NCBI GenBank assembly: GCA_003279445.1
Contig: QCHT01000012.1
Coordinates: forward strand, 1-45,501
DNA from: Prochlorococcus sp. AG-402-G10
Lineage (GTDB): Bacteria > Cyanobacteriota > Cyanobacteriia > PCC-6307 > Cyanobiaceae
Direction: 5' to 3'
Length of the DNA: 45,501 nt
Shown: piece after piece, positions 15,132-23,743 of the stretch
How the letters are laid out: each line of letters begins with the position of its first letter
Numbering within the stretch: position 1 is the stretch's first letter
Notes under the pieces: model-generated
The model's input: only the letters and a program-made list of their open reading frames with translations
Told to the model about the DNA's origin: nothing
Database searches by the model: none
Made by a program: the position numbers and the translations under genes

Positions 15132-15755
15132 TCATGCAAAGCTAACTCTAACAAAGTTTTCTTTCGTAAATTTGATATGGCTAACGAAATAAGGTTTGTA
15201 AGTAGTATTGTTTTCAATATAATTTTTTCCTAATGAAGAGCTTATATATCTAATTTTTTTGACTGCAAAATCCTGGACATTTACTTTTGAAGAGATATTG
15301 ATCTTCCCAATATCTCTAACTGACTCTACATGCACTGGGGAAATATTACTTGATGAATTCTTAAGAACATCAAGTGTTACTAGGCTGGTACCACCTACTG
15401 CTAAAAGTGAAATGGCACCAAATTCAAGTAACTTTTTAGTCTGAGTTATGGTATTCGATTGACCTAAATCCCCTTTGATTAAAGCTATAGCATCTAGAAT
15501 AAAATTCTCAATAGGATTAAGGTTTTTATTTTCCACCTGTCCTTTTTTGATAGGAGTGGGAGTTGTTGTTAATTGATTTTTTTCAACGGTATTTATTATT
15601 AGCTTATTATTAAGGTACTCATCATACTTGCTCAGTGAGTAAATAGAAATTCCAAAAATTATAGGAAAGAAGAAGAGGCTGAAAAACCCATAGCTAATTG
15701 GTTTAGAGGAGATAACTACATTCTCTACTCCTATAGGAAGGAAAAAGCTAATCAT
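15132..15755 (-). CDS. Hypothetical membrane protein
   Basis: About 207 residues from ATG 15755 (a TTG at 15776 opens the frame). Hydrophobic helices near the N-terminus (F-F-S-L-F-F-F-P-I-I-F-G) and at the middle (L-E-F-G-A-I-S-L-L-A-V-G-G) flank a Thr/Lys/Asn-rich linker. The C-terminal 70 residues look extracytoplasmic, with many Ser, Asn and Val. It is AT-rich even for this region. A 7-codon ORF with a strong ribosome site lies just upstream. No family recognised. Confidence 0.55.
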   Translation of the reverse strand: MISFFLPIGVENVVISSKPISYGFFSLFFFPIIFGISIYSLSKYDEYLNNKLIINTVEKNQLTTTPTPIKKGQVENKNLNPIENFILDAIALIKGDLGQSNTITQTKKLLEFGAISLLAVGGTSLVTLDVLKNSSSNISPVHVESVRDIGKINISSKVNVQDFAVKKIRYISSSLGKNYIENNTTYKPYFVSHIKFTKENFVRVSFA

Positions 15756-15959
15756 GAAATAAGTGAACTTGAACAACTAAATCATTCTTTTAAGCAAAGG
15801 TCCATGAGTATTTCCCCCTTTTATGTGAGAACTGTTGTAAAGCTTTTGATTCTGTAATTAATTAGCGTTTCTTTCCTTTTACAAAAATAGAAAAATCACA
15901 TGATGTGGTTCATCCCATGAAGGATTTAGCAAAGTGAACTTTCTATTGCCTTCCAACAC

Positions 15960-16118
15960 TTAGTTGTGATCAATTTGATCTTGATGCACATAATATTGTT
16001 CATGCTCGAAATCATTGGGAGGAGATACCGCACTCACGGGATGAATGACGATATCGCAACCCTTCATTGTTCGTACACCTCCATTAACAAAAGTGACCTG
16101 AGGTGTTTCTTGAAACAT
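15960..16118 (-). CDS. 52-residue conserved-looking ORF
   Basis: Starts M-F-Q-E-T-P-Q-V-T-F-V-N-G-G-V and continues K-G-C-D-I-V-I-H-P-V-S-A-V-S-P-P-N with a His/Gln-rich tail. The well-formed residue composition suggests real coding. It may be a short jelly-roll or a stump of one. It lies 45 bases downstream of the OsmC remnant on the same strand. Confidence 0.45.
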   Translation of the reverse strand: MFQETPQVTFVNGGVRTMKGCDIVIHPVSAVSPPNDFEHEQYYVHQDQIDHN

Positions 16119-16162
16119 TAGAATGGGGAGAAAATTAAGATATATTTTAATACCTCTTTTTG

Positions 16163-16562
16163 TTAGTTGTCTATTTGACTATGACTTTTAATGAGCTTTT
16201 TAAGACTTCTGATTATCGGGCAATTTTCCGTTGCCATCTGAAGAACTCTTAACCTTTCTATTGATAAATCAATGGGCATAAAAAGTTTAATAGAAATAGA
16301 TTTAATCTCCCTAGTTCCTTTCCCAATCATCTTTTTATAAATCTCTTCTGTAATCTCTCCGATCTCTCAACCTTCTCTCTAGGCCGCAATACCCAAAACT
16401 GTCAAAAAACATGTTCCCAATGCAGTTGCGACTAGGTCAGTGGGTGCAAAATTATGACTATGAACCTCGTGATATATAGGTGAATCGGTAGTTAGCTTTT
16501 CTCCTGAAAGAGAATGGCGAGCTTCGTTATGTAGGTTACCAAGATATGTACAAATAATCGTG
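16163..16562 (-). pseudogene. OsmC-family (peroxide-related) protein, broken
   Basis: The minus strand reads Y-L-G-N-L-H-N-E-A-R-H, then A-P-T-D-L-V-A-T-A-L-G-T-C-F-L-T, stop, and after a shift I-K-S-I-S-I-K-L-F-M-P and A-T-E-N-C-P-I-I-R-S-L. This is the OsmC/Ohr layout with both redox cysteines (G-T-C and N-C-P) still visible, but a TAG, a frame change and a missing start inactivate it. Confidence 0.75.
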
Positions 16563-16563
16563 T

Positions 16564-16790
16564 TTATACTTCATACAACTTGCAGTTCGCTTTTGTGGGA
16601 TTGCTAAGGGATTCTGCCTCCAATCTAAAATTTTTATCTTTTTCTGGGATTGGTAAATTGTAATTGAAATCATGCATCCTCCAAACGTCATTTACGCGCC
16701 GTTAAGGATGGTCAAAGGTGACACCAACTTCATAATCCTCCTTTCCGAGTATTAAATTTATATGACAACCAAAGCATTTACTCAAGAGAG
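16564..16790 (-). pseudogene. Interrupted gene upstream of the OsmC remnant
   Basis: One frame reads K-C-F-G-C-H-I-N-L-I-L-G-K-E-D-Y-E-V, V-T-F-D-H-P, TAA, then R-R-V-N-D-V-W-R-M-H-D-F-N-Y and stops before OsmC. Only one stop interrupts it. No ATG begins it (TTG possible). Family not recognised; the C-x-x-C-H run hints at metal or haem (weak). Confidence 0.4.
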
Positions 16791-16989
16791 TTTATGCCTA
16801 TTTGAATACCTACCAGGGTAGAATCCTGTGCTAACAAATAACTATTTGATGCTTTTTGAAATCGTAGACTAAGCAAGTGGAGAACAATCCTAGAAGTTCC
16901 ACCTGAAAAATGATACCTTTTTGATTCCCCCCTAGTGATTAGGCTGAAAAGTTTGCAAAGGACTCAGAGATTCCTTCTAGGCCGTTGGA

Positions 16990-17118
16990 ATGGCAGCGCA
17001 TAACTTTTATGTCGGCCAGCAGCTTGGTTCTGCAATGGACTGTAACCCCTGACGAAAGGCGGAAGTTTGGAAAAATCTAGGTGAATTTATTTGGGTTGCT
17101 CTTAAAAGAGTTTTTTAA
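16990..17118 (+). pseudogene. 43-codon frame with one internal TGA
   Basis: M-A-A-H-N-F-Y-V-G-Q-Q-L-G-S-A-M-D-C-N-P, TGA, then R-K-A-E-V-W-K-N-L-G-E-F-I-W. Open on both sides of a single stop. Not recognised. It ends over the stop of the convergent lipoprotein gene. 16791-16989 has nothing else. Confidence 0.3.
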
Positions 17119-17258
17119 TGGTCATGTCCATGGTGATCATGGTCTTTGTGCATTTCCTCTGAGGGGGGATTGTCTGTGTCTGAGCCACATCCACTTAAGG
17201 CGAAGGGGATTAACAGTAAGGTTGCGGATGCAAGAATAGGAAGAAAGGCTTTCCTCAT
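17115..17258 (-). CDS. Histidine-rich small lipoprotein
   Basis: A 47-residue ORF with a lipoprotein signal: M-R-K, hydrophobic core and lipobox L-S-G-C at residues 22-25. The mature part, about 23 residues, is acidic then His-rich (H-K-D-H-D-H-H-G-H-D-H), a probable Zn/Cu/Ni-binding tail. It would sit on the outer face of the inner membrane or the inner face of the outer one. Role in metal buffering is inference. An opposite-strand frame of 70 residues here is a shadow. Confidence 0.72.
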   Translation of the reverse strand: MRKAFLPILASATLLLIPFALSGCGSDTDNPPSEEMHKDHDHHGHDH

Positions 17259-17342
17259 TGATTTTCTGCTTGCTTTAATAATGATAACCATTCTTGAGGC
17301 TTTGTCTAGCGAGGCTTGGGTGGCAGGCTCTTCTTATATTTC

Positions 17343-17451
17343 TCAGCTACCGCCATAGTTATTCTCATAATCATCGTTTAGTAGAGACTGGAGTCGCTTC
17401 TTGTTGTACTCCTCTTTGGTCCTGGGGAATCATTCCTTGTTGTTTAGGCAT
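17343..17451 (-). pseudogene. Frameshifted 35-residue microprotein
   Basis: From ATG 17451 it reads M-P-K-Q-Q-G-M-I-P. Removing one base of a C4 run (GGGG at 17424-17427 on the plus strand) restores R-T-K-E-E-Y-N-K-K-R-L-Q-S-L-L-N with a D-D-Y-E-N-N-Y end. The layout matches the intact ORF 3085-3204. Either a mutation or a sequencing error in the homopolymer. Confidence 0.55.
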
Positions 17452-17535
17452 CTTTAAATATTAAGTAGTGTGGATTGGCTTTTCATTCATCTAATTTTTA
17501 GGATCAGTGACTTAAATGGATTTGAAGGGGGATGA

Positions 17536-17646
17536 GTGAAAAATAGATTGCTCCACTGGCAATTCTATTTAAGTTCTTTGGGCTTCAGATGGGTTGCTTG
17601 GATTTCCCTTGATACAAAATATTCCTATTATTTTAAAATGCTTTGA
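17536..17646 (+). CDS. 36-residue ORF with good ribosome site
   Basis: GTG start preceded by AGGGGGA. Rich in Trp, Tyr and Leu (L-L-H-W-Q-F-Y-L). No family recognised. Possible small membrane-associated peptide, weak call. Confidence 0.3.
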   Translation: MKNRLLHWQFYLSSLGFRWVAWISLDTKYSYYFKML

Positions 17647-17836
17647 AGTTTATCTACCTAGGTCAAAACATGGGAGTGCAATTGCTCCAGCGTTAACACT
17701 GATTTACTTTTAAGATTTTGTCGTTTAGACCTGGATTAGGGACATGGGTTGATTATTCGTAGTTATTAGCTCAATGCCTTAGAAAGATCTTCCGTACCTG
17801 GTAGTCTTCCGCTAAAAAAAAACAAGGAGTATGGCC

Positions 17837-18064
17837 ATGAGTAATCGATTCAGTCCCTCATCAAATGAGAGGTCATCGATATATTTTTCAGCTGAAGAAA
17901 ATCGTGGGAGGCGACTTTTGGAGATGCACAGAAGGCTAAAGGCGTTGCAAAACAAGAGATTTCATTTGCGAAATGAATTGGAATCGGTAGAGAAATATCT
18001 AACCTCTCTTGATAGCCAAATCAAAGGCCTTGAATCTTATCAACAGTTAATCTTTGATCAATAG
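17837..18064 (+). CDS. Coiled-coil hypothetical protein
   Basis: A 75-residue protein with a Ser-rich N-terminus and then a helical rod (R-R-L-L-E-M-H-R-R-L-K-A-L-Q-N-K-R) with heptad-like Leu spacing to the end. Of two in-frame ATGs (17831, 17837) the second is chosen, since AAGGAG (17824-17829) lies 7 bases before it and only 1 before the first. Likely dimeric. Function unknown. Confidence 0.65.
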   Translation: MSNRFSPSSNERSSIYFSAEENRGRRLLEMHRRLKALQNKRFHLRNELESVEKYLTSLDSQIKGLESYQQLIFDQ

Positions 18065-18143
18065 TCTCACTATTGTGAGGCGAATAAAAAGCAGAGGAAG
18101 GAGCAAGTTTAATGTTGGGTTCTCAGTCTGTTACAAATTTGCG

Positions 18144-18467
18144 TCAAGCATCCTCTTTGGAGATAACTTCTGCTTCAATTACATCTTGATTTTCAACAAA
18201 ATTATAGGCTTTTTTCTCGATCCAATTATTAATTTCAGCTACTAAAGGTAGAGATCCACGGCATATAAAAATGGCAGTTGGGAAAATACTTATAACTCCA
18301 ACTATGGGACTTTTAAAAAGTAATTGACCTGTTTTCACATAGAAAAGAATGATTAATGCTGATGGAATCAATATACTAAGTATTTTCTTGATAGATTCCA
18401 GCCAGCCGACACGATAGATCCACCAAATACAGAATATAGAAGCAATGTATAAGATAACATAAGTCAT
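18144..18467 (-). CDS. Three-helix membrane protein, unknown
   Basis: A 107-residue protein with hydrophobic segments near residues 2-18, 28-44 and 52-70 and a polar acidic C-terminus (V-I-E-A-E-V-I-S-K-E-D-A). I-Y-R-V-G-W and G-V-I-S-I-F-P-T-A are notable, but no family is recognised. It stands alone. The 197-base gap upstream holds two tiny unconvincing ORFs. Confidence 0.6.
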   Translation of the reverse strand: MTYVILYIASIFCIWWIYRVGWLESIKKILSILIPSALIILFYVKTGQLLFKSPIVGVISIFPTAIFICRGSLPLVAEINNWIEKKAYNFVENQDVIEAEVISKEDA

Positions 18468-18664
18468 AAATTGATTATAGGAATCTCGGCAACTGTCAGT
18501 GAGTCTTTGTTGCTTTTATCAGCTATTGGGGTTAACAAAAAAATAGTGCTTAACCTCTGCAAAAAATCATGGCTTGGTCAATCCTTCAGGCTGGCATTTC
18601 TTGTTTTTATTATCACTTATATCTAAATATTTGAATGGATTACCCTGAGAAGAAGAAAGAAATG

Positions 18665-20422
18665 CTATGAGGAACAACTGTAGTGGGATACGCCCCCGAC
18701 ATTAAAGAATTTTTTTGGTTTTAGGACGTCGTACTTCATCTCTATTGTTGATGATTGCTCGTCGTAGGGATTGCTGAGTACAATTTGCAACTCCTTGATG
18801 AGGCTGTAATCACCTCGTTCAGCTTTCTTATAAGCTTCTTCTATTAGCCACTCGCGCCAGGTGTACTTCGGGTTGATACGTTTCATCTTATTGGATATCA
18901 CTGTTGGCTCACCGCAGCTTTTTATGCGATCCCTCCACTGTAGAAGCCAATTAGCCCATTGCTTATCTATCTGTTCTGAGCTGGGAAGATAGAAGCTCTC
19001 TTTTAATGCTGTCATTTGCTCTGGAATATTAGATAGCTTTCGGAAAAAGACCGTGTAGTCCACCTTGGAGAGAACCATTAACTGTAGTAGTTCGTTTACT
19101 AGAGTTGCGTCATAGTTGATTAGACCGAGCTTCTTTGCCCACATGCCCTCAATCTCCTGACTCATATCTTTGGTGAATCCGTCTCTGATTTGATCGAGTC
19201 TTGCTAGTGCCTTCGTGTTGTCTGTGAGCAGAGGCCTGATAGCTGTCCAGAACATTTGGAAATTGGCTTCGGCCGCAACTGGTTGGTTGAAGAATGAGAA
19301 ATGCTCTCCTCCACCTGTCCAGGGTTGAAATCTGGGCTCGAATAGTTCGCAGAATCCGAAGGGGCCATAGTCGAGTGTGAAGCCACCTGCGGCGCAGTTG
19401 TCACTATTGAAATTGCCCTGGCAGTAGCCAACACGCATCCAATTGGCTACTAAGGATATGAGCCGTTCGCGAAAGAAATAGGCTAGTTCGACCACTTGAT
19501 CGCTGAATATAAGATTCGGGTCAATTACTTTCTGGTAGTTCCGCTCGATTAGGTGCTTCACGATCATTTCTAGCTCATTCAGAGCCCCCTGATGTGCATT
19601 GCTGCGTGCGCGACGGGCAAATAGCTCAAGTTGTCCGACTCGCAGAAATGATGGTGCGACCCGTGTTGTGATCGCGGTATGATTGTCTAACATGACGTCC
19701 GGATCGATGGATCTGGAGTCCTGGGCGTACCAGGGCCTGCGTACTGTTTCGGCTCGGGATACATACAAGGTTAGTGATCGTGAGGTGGGCACTCCCAGAG
19801 CATGCATGTATTCCTGCGCAAGGAACTCTCGCACGCTAGAACGAAGTACTGCACGTCCATCGGCGCCACGGCAGTATGGCGTCGGGCCTCCCCCTTTCAG
19901 TTGCATCTCCCAGCGTCTGCCATTAAAGATACCTTCAAACACGGAAATTGCCCGGCCATCACCGTAGCCATTGCCAGTTCCAAATGGACACTGTTGTATG
20001 TATTCAGTGCCGTAAATCGATAGGGCATAGCCGGTTGCCCAACCAATAGGACGCATGGGCTCCTGTGCCACTGTGATGTCGCCTGAAAACAGACGGCGGA
20101 ATTGTTCATCAAATACAAGGTTATGGCTTAACCCCATTTCGTTAAATAAGGTTTTGCTGTGTGCTATGTATTCCGGATCTGGAATGGCCGTGGGAGTCAC
20201 AGGTACGTAATGACCCGAGAACACTTGACGAGGGTTGTGGTCGTGCCCGTCATCGTTCGCTTGAGGATCCGCTTGGAGTGAATCCATGAATGAATAGTCA
20301 GCCCGTTGTGAAAACTCAGCGAAAGTTTTTGTTGTCGGTGATTCGCATAGGTTGGAGGTGGCTGGTATAGGGCTTATTTTCACTTGAGAAAATGCGTAAA
20401 TTTTTGGGAACCCTTTGCTCAA
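18665..20422 (-). CDS. selO: Protein adenylyltransferase SelO (YdiU/UPF0061)
   Basis: A 585-residue pseudokinase-fold enzyme that transfers AMP from ATP to Ser/Thr/Tyr of target proteins in redox stress. Visible: [40 protein letters not shown] (metal site) and D-Y-G-P-F-G-F. It ends S-C-S-S, the position of Sec/Cys in SelO proteins. The frame begins with TTG 20422. ATG 20287 is possible but would cut conserved-looking sequence. GC is about 50-58% against under 40% around it, suggesting transfer. Confidence 0.92.
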   Translation of the reverse strand: MSKGFPKIYAFSQVKISPIPATSNLCESPTTKTFAEFSQRADYSFMDSLQADPQANDDGHDHNPRQVFSGHYVPVTPTAIPDPEYIAHSKTLFNEMGLSHNLVFDEQFRRLFSGDITVAQEPMRPIGWATGYALSIYGTEYIQQCPFGTGNGYGDGRAISVFEGIFNGRRWEMQLKGGGPTPYCRGADGRAVLRSSVREFLAQEYMHALGVPTSRSLTLYVSRAETVRRPWYAQDSRSIDPDVMLDNHTAITTRVAPSFLRVGQLELFARRARSNAHQGALNELEMIVKHLIERNYQKVIDPNLIFSDQVVELAYFFRERLISLVANWMRVGYCQGNFNSDNCAAGGFTLDYGPFGFCELFEPRFQPWTGGGEHFSFFNQPVAAEANFQMFWTAIRPLLTDNTKALARLDQIRDGFTKDMSQEIEGMWAKKLGLINYDATLVNELLQLMVLSKVDYTVFFRKLSNIPEQMTALKESFYLPSSEQIDKQWANWLLQWRDRIKSCGEPTVISNKMKRINPKYTWREWLIEEAYKKAERGDYSLIKELQIVLSNPYDEQSSTIEMKYDVLKPKKFFNVGGVSHYSCSS

Positions 20423-20621
20423 GGGTTTTTCTTACTTCTATTATCTCTTAAAACAAGAAATGATCACTCTTTAGAGAGTTGAATCATGATGAAAATTGTA
20501 GAATCTTGCTTTTAATTCCTTCATCTACTTGCCATGAACGTTAGCTTGTAGCATCGACATCTTGACCTTTCTTTAAGTTTCTATTGTTTTCTAATCCCTA
20601 AATTACCTCTTTAAGATTGCC

Positions 20622-20768
20622 ATGCTTTCGCTAACAGTTGCAACAATCACCATTGGAGAAGGAAGCCTTAGCGTAACCATTGTTGGTGTTGTATCTTTAG
20701 TTCTATTTGTACTAGTTGGCTTTATAGCAGAATCCAATCTTTCTAAATTTGATTCTGACTTGAGCTAA
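20622..20768 (+). CDS. Single-pass membrane microprotein
   Basis: A 48-residue ORF starting M-L-S-L-T-V-A-T-I-T-I-G-E with a Val/Leu-rich helix (residues 19-38) and an acidic tail F-D-S-D-L-S. It shows the composition of photosystem- or translocon-sized small subunits, but no family is recognised. Divergent from selO. Confidence 0.6.
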   Translation: MLSLTVATITIGEGSLSVTIVGVVSLVLFVLVGFIAESNLSKFDSDLS

Positions 20769-20894
20769 TCGAAACTTTTCCTTTTCTTCTCTTCTAATTG
20801 CTTTTGATCAGAGAACTAGGAAGAGTTTGAGACATAATTTGAGATACTAGTCACTTTGGAAAGCATAGTCTTAGATGTAAATAATTTTTCGTTT

Positions 20895-21063
20895 CTAATT
20901 CTTTCCCTTGTAGTAGTCAATTAGTTTCTTAGCATGTTGATTGGTTAAACAACTAATCCTTGAACTGGCAGGAATATCAAGCAAAGTACATACAGCAATT
21001 AAGTCATTAGTACCAACGTTTAGTTTTTTCGGCAAGCTCAAGAACTCTTAGTGATCTAGACAT
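20895..21063 (-). pseudogene. IF-2 N-terminal-like small protein, frameshifted
   Basis: From ATG 21063: M-S-R-S-L-R-V-L-E-L-A-E-K, then after dropping one A of an A6 run (T6 at 21024-21029) L-N-V-G-T-N-D-L-I-A-V-C-T-L-L-D-I-P and C-L-T-N-Q-H-A-K-K-L. This is the IF2_N helical fold (R-V-x-E-L-A-x-x-L-N-V). Correct length after repair is 55. A relic of the same family is at 39596. The start overlaps the upstream stop as TAATG. Confidence 0.55.
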
Positions 21064-21197
21064 TACTTATAAGCCTGTCCTGCTGGGGCTATGGTTTCTA
21101 AAGCTTGTATTGTCTCTTTGGGTTCTCTTATTCGACTGCGCTTTTTGAAACCAAACCATCCTTCTTCTTTTATAACTCTTTGAATAGCACCTATCAT
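21063..21197 (-). CDS. 44-residue basic protein coupled to the IF2_N-like ORF
   Basis: Starts M-I-G-A-I-Q-R-V-I-K-E-E-G-W-F-G-F-K-K-R and is strongly basic in the middle. Stop overlaps the next ATG (TAATG), so both would be co-translated. No domain recognised. Confidence 0.5.
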   Translation of the reverse strand: MIGAIQRVIKEEGWFGFKKRSRIREPKETIQALETIAPAGQAYK

Positions 21198-21428
21198 TGC
21201 ACCAAAAAAAGAATGTTTCGATCAGAAAAAGAATGAGCTTGATGGTGTAGAAGCTTGCACCATTCTAAGCTACTGGATTAGGTAAATCTAATGATTTCAT
21301 GAGGTTATTAGATGTAAAGTCTTAAACCTTTGCTTTTAGTCAATATCCAAATTTAGTAGTGTTAATTTCGCCTGGTATTTGCTTCCTGTCTTGCAATGGG
21401 ATCACAGAGAGTTTTTTGATCTGCTTTG

Positions 21429-21632
21429 CTATTTAGACTCTTCTTTTACCCATTCTCTATACCATTGGCGATCATCCAGCAACCTAAGTACTGGCCAATT
21501 AATGAGGGTGGATGCAATTAGAATACCGAAGGCTGAAAATCTTTCAGAACAAGTGATAAAGAGAAGAGTTGGTGTGACGGCCATTATTGCCGAAGTAAGT
21601 AATGCTCTTCTAGGGGACATTTTGGTGCGCAT
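21429..21632 (-). CDS. Two-helix membrane protein
   Basis: A 67-residue protein: basic start (M-R-T-K-M-S-P-R-R), helices near residues 9-26 and 33-50, and a charged amphipathic tail (D-D-R-Q-W-Y-R-E-W-V-K-E-E). The opposite frame (21379-21645) is less convincing because this one obeys the positive-inside rule. Function unknown. Confidence 0.55.
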   Translation of the reverse strand: MRTKMSPRRALLTSAIMAVTPTLLFITCSERFSAFGILIASTLINWPVLRLLDDRQWYREWVKEESK

Positions 21633-21860
21633 TTTTTTTTATTAGTTGAAAAGTGTGAATGGAGTTTAAAAAGAACTTTGTCTTTGCTTTTAACCCTTTT
21701 TGATTTCTGCAGGCTTACTTTTAGTTAGCCAGTAAAATAGACAAATTATAGTCTCTAATCTCAGCGAAAAGTGGAGGTTTGAGTTAACGAGTGGTATTTT
21801 TTACCTGACATTGATTTCAATTAAAATTGGTGGTGTGAAAGAAATGGTGATGAAGCCAGT

Positions 21861-22556
21861 TCAGGAATGGTCTGAGTTACTTGCATTATCTTTCTGTTTA
21901 TTTATAGAAGTTTTTTCTCCAATGAAGTAGCTGAGGTCCTCTGGCGGTAAACAACTTTTATTTGCACCATTCTTAAAAGCAAAGCGTAGAAATTCTGCAG
22001 CATATTGGATTCGGAGCCTTCTGCTAGCTGAACCAGGTTCTCCTCCATGACGTTCTACAAGTGTTTTTAAGACTGTATAACCATTGGATGCCTGAGGTTC
22101 GCTAGTGAGAATAATTAAGGTGCGGTCAATTGTCGTGCGGTAGTTTCTGTTCCATACCCGTGCACTTTTATTCCCATTACTTGTTTTATGTAATTTGAAT
22201 TTTACGGATAACTTTTCCCAGTCGAGTTTTCCATAGAAAGCAGACTCCTTATTTTGTTTTACTAGCTCATATGCTTCAGATAAATTCTTGCCTTGAGAGC
22301 TCATTATTGATGAGATATCTGCAGAAATGTTCAATATCCATCCAGCACTTGTCCCTACCCATGGAATAAAATCTGGGTCACTCTTAGCCTTTGGTCCAAG
22401 CACTATACTTGCTCGCTTGCCGTTTTCGTAACGAACAGTTAGTTGAACCTTTTGTACATGACCATTCCCAATACCACGCACCATCCATCCATCCCCACAT
22501 TCTTTTCGAATGTTTTCGCGTAAGGATGTAATCCATTTTGCAGATTTCTCGACCAT
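21861..22556 (-). CDS. Tyrosine-recombinase-like protein lacking the catalytic domain
   Basis: A 231-residue protein. The N-terminus (R-E-N-I-R-K-E-C-G-D-G-W, V-Q-L-T-V-R-Y-E-N-G-K-R-A-S-I-V-L-G) looks like an integrase arm-binding domain, and residues 70-220 resemble a helical core-binding domain (R-L-R-I-Q-Y-A-A-E-F-L-R-F-A, L-P-P-E-D-L-S-Y-F-I-G). No R...H-x-x-R...Y catalytic region follows, in frame or shifted, in the next 200 bases. It may be a truncated integrase of a former island, or a DNA-binding derivative. No tRNA or att site is found beside it. Confidence 0.5.
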   Translation of the reverse strand: MVEKSAKWITSLRENIRKECGDGWMVRGIGNGHVQKVQLTVRYENGKRASIVLGPKAKSDPDFIPWVGTSAGWILNISADISSIMSSQGKNLSEAYELVKQNKESAFYGKLDWEKLSVKFKLHKTSNGNKSARVWNRNYRTTIDRTLIILTSEPQASNGYTVLKTLVERHGGEPGSASRRLRIQYAAEFLRFAFKNGANKSCLPPEDLSYFIGEKTSINKQKDNASNSDHS

Positions 22557-22662
22557 TGTTTTGTTTTAAAAAAGGAGATAAAAACCGAATAAATTTTGCT
22601 AAAGGGTTAGATCGATCGGTATAAGAACAGATCTGGTTGTCATTTGTTAGTAACTTGTTTTT

Positions 22663-22752
22663 ATGAATGTTATTGCTTCAAGGGGGATGGTCTGTGTGAA
22701 TAGACTTTGCTTAATAGCAGTTCTCATAGGCTGCTCTGTGATTCCACATTAG
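22663..22752 (+). CDS. Possible lipoprotein leader peptide
   Basis: A 29-codon ORF ending in C-L-I-A-V-L-I-G-C-S-V-I-P-H, a lipobox-like L-I-G-C near the end. Probably a lysis-type or orphan lipopeptide, or chance. Confidence 0.25.
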   Translation: MNVIASRGMVCVNRLCLIAVLIGCSVIPH

Positions 22753-22895
22753 CTAACTTGTCCTGCCTTGATTGCATTGACTGCGATAGATACTAATAAC
22801 ATCATCATATACTCTGAGAATGTTTCACCATCTAGCTCTACTGGATACGACTCGGCATGCATTAACGAAGAACTTCCGCTATGGCTTCTTATCAC
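22749..22895 (-). CDS. 48-residue hypothetical protein
   Basis: From GTG 22895 (an ATG at 22862 gives 37 residues): V-I-R-S-H-S-G-S-S-S-L-M-H-A-E-S-Y-P-V-E and then E-Y-M-M-M-L-L-V-S-I-A-V. The frame is open further back without ATG. Composition suggests real coding. Family unknown. Follows 22937-23221 on the same strand. Confidence 0.45.
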   Translation of the reverse strand: MIRSHSGSSSLMHAESYPVELDGETFSEYMMMLLVSIAVNAIKAGQVS

Positions 22896-22936
22896 TGGCT
22901 GTATAGGAAAGATTGAAATATTAAAAATCTTGTGAA

Positions 22937-23221
22937 TTAAGCAGCCTTATCTTCTTGGTTATCTGAAATAGAAGGAACCAAATTTAATAGTTGTTCATCT
23001 ACCCCAGTTGTCTTATCAGAATTAGATGAAAAAGAAGCTCTTATTAAAATCTGAATCAGATTCTTAATTGATAGAAGAAGCCTCTTGGTAATATCGAACA
23101 TATTTTCAAGTTCTCCCTTAATAGCCTCCTGGGAATCGTCTTTACTTACAAAAGTCGTAAGAGTCCATCCAGTTAGGCCGATAATAAATAGAGTGAAAAA
23201 TACAGTAATAATGTTGAGCAT
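22937..23221 (-). CDS. Membrane-anchored hypothetical protein
   Basis: A 94-residue protein with an N-terminal transmembrane helix (residues 3-24, ending G-W-T-L-T-T-F) and an amphipathic helix (I-T-K-R-L-L-L-S-I-K-N-L-I-Q-I-L-I-R) followed by an acidic tail. ATG at 23221. No family recognised. Confidence 0.6.
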   Translation of the reverse strand: MLNIITVFFTLFIIGLTGWTLTTFVSKDDSQEAIKGELENMFDITKRLLLSIKNLIQILIRASFSSNSDKTTGVDEQLLNLVPSISDNQEDKAA

Positions 23222-23288
23222 TCTGAAGTAGATGCAGTTTCCTATGTATATCTATTCTTTCTAGATATGGCAAGTTCTTAATATTGCA

Positions 23289-23651
23289 TTAGCTATTTGT
23301 AAAAGCAAACTGCTTTAAAATGTCTAGATCAATTATTGTTAAAGTACTTTCTTCTGTCGCTTCAAGGTTGACAAGAGGGGCCATGCCATCTTCATATGCT
23401 TCTTTCCATCTTGGTGCACAAAGGCACCAATGGTCCCCTGCCTTCAAACCGGGGAAGCCTATTTGAGGGGTTGAAAGATCATTCCCTTGAGCCTTGCTAT
23501 ACGAAAGAAATTGATCTGTCATTACGGCACAAATGGTATGCATGCCCATATCAGTTGCATCTGTTTTGCATGAACCATCTCGATACCAACCAGTCATAGG
23601 ACTACAGCTACAAGATTGAAGTTTGGTTCCTAAAACGTTTTTAATGTCCAT
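23289..23651 (-). CDS. DUF2237 family protein
   Basis: 120 residues from ATG 23651 (an upstream in-frame ATG at 23675 adds eight polar residues). Hallmarks: N-V-L-G-T-K-L, G-W-Y-R-D-G-S-C, H-T-I-C-A-V-M-T-D-Q-F-L, S-K-A-Q-G-N-D-L-S-T-P and D-H-W-C-L-C-A-P-R-W-K-E-A-Y. Cysteines are conserved, including the C-L-C pair. DUF2237 proteins are cytosolic and uncharacterised. Length is typical. Confidence 0.93.
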   Translation of the reverse strand: MDIKNVLGTKLQSCSCSPMTGWYRDGSCKTDATDMGMHTICAVMTDQFLSYSKAQGNDLSTPQIGFPGLKAGDHWCLCAPRWKEAYEDGMAPLVNLEATEESTLTIIDLDILKQFAFTNS

Positions 23652-23743
23652 AGTTTTGTTGTTACGGTCTTTCAATTACTTTGTGTCTCAATTCAAAATA
23701 GGGGTTAATTGTTGAGTTGTCTGTTGAAAGGTTTTTGATTCAA

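Noticed and set aside
17146-17358. 70-residue plus-strand ORF
   Set aside because: Reverse-strand shadow of the His-rich lipoprotein and of the microprotein behind it.
19204-20118. Several 70-95 residue frames on both strands inside selO
   Set aside because: Long open shadows caused by the GC-rich composition of selO.
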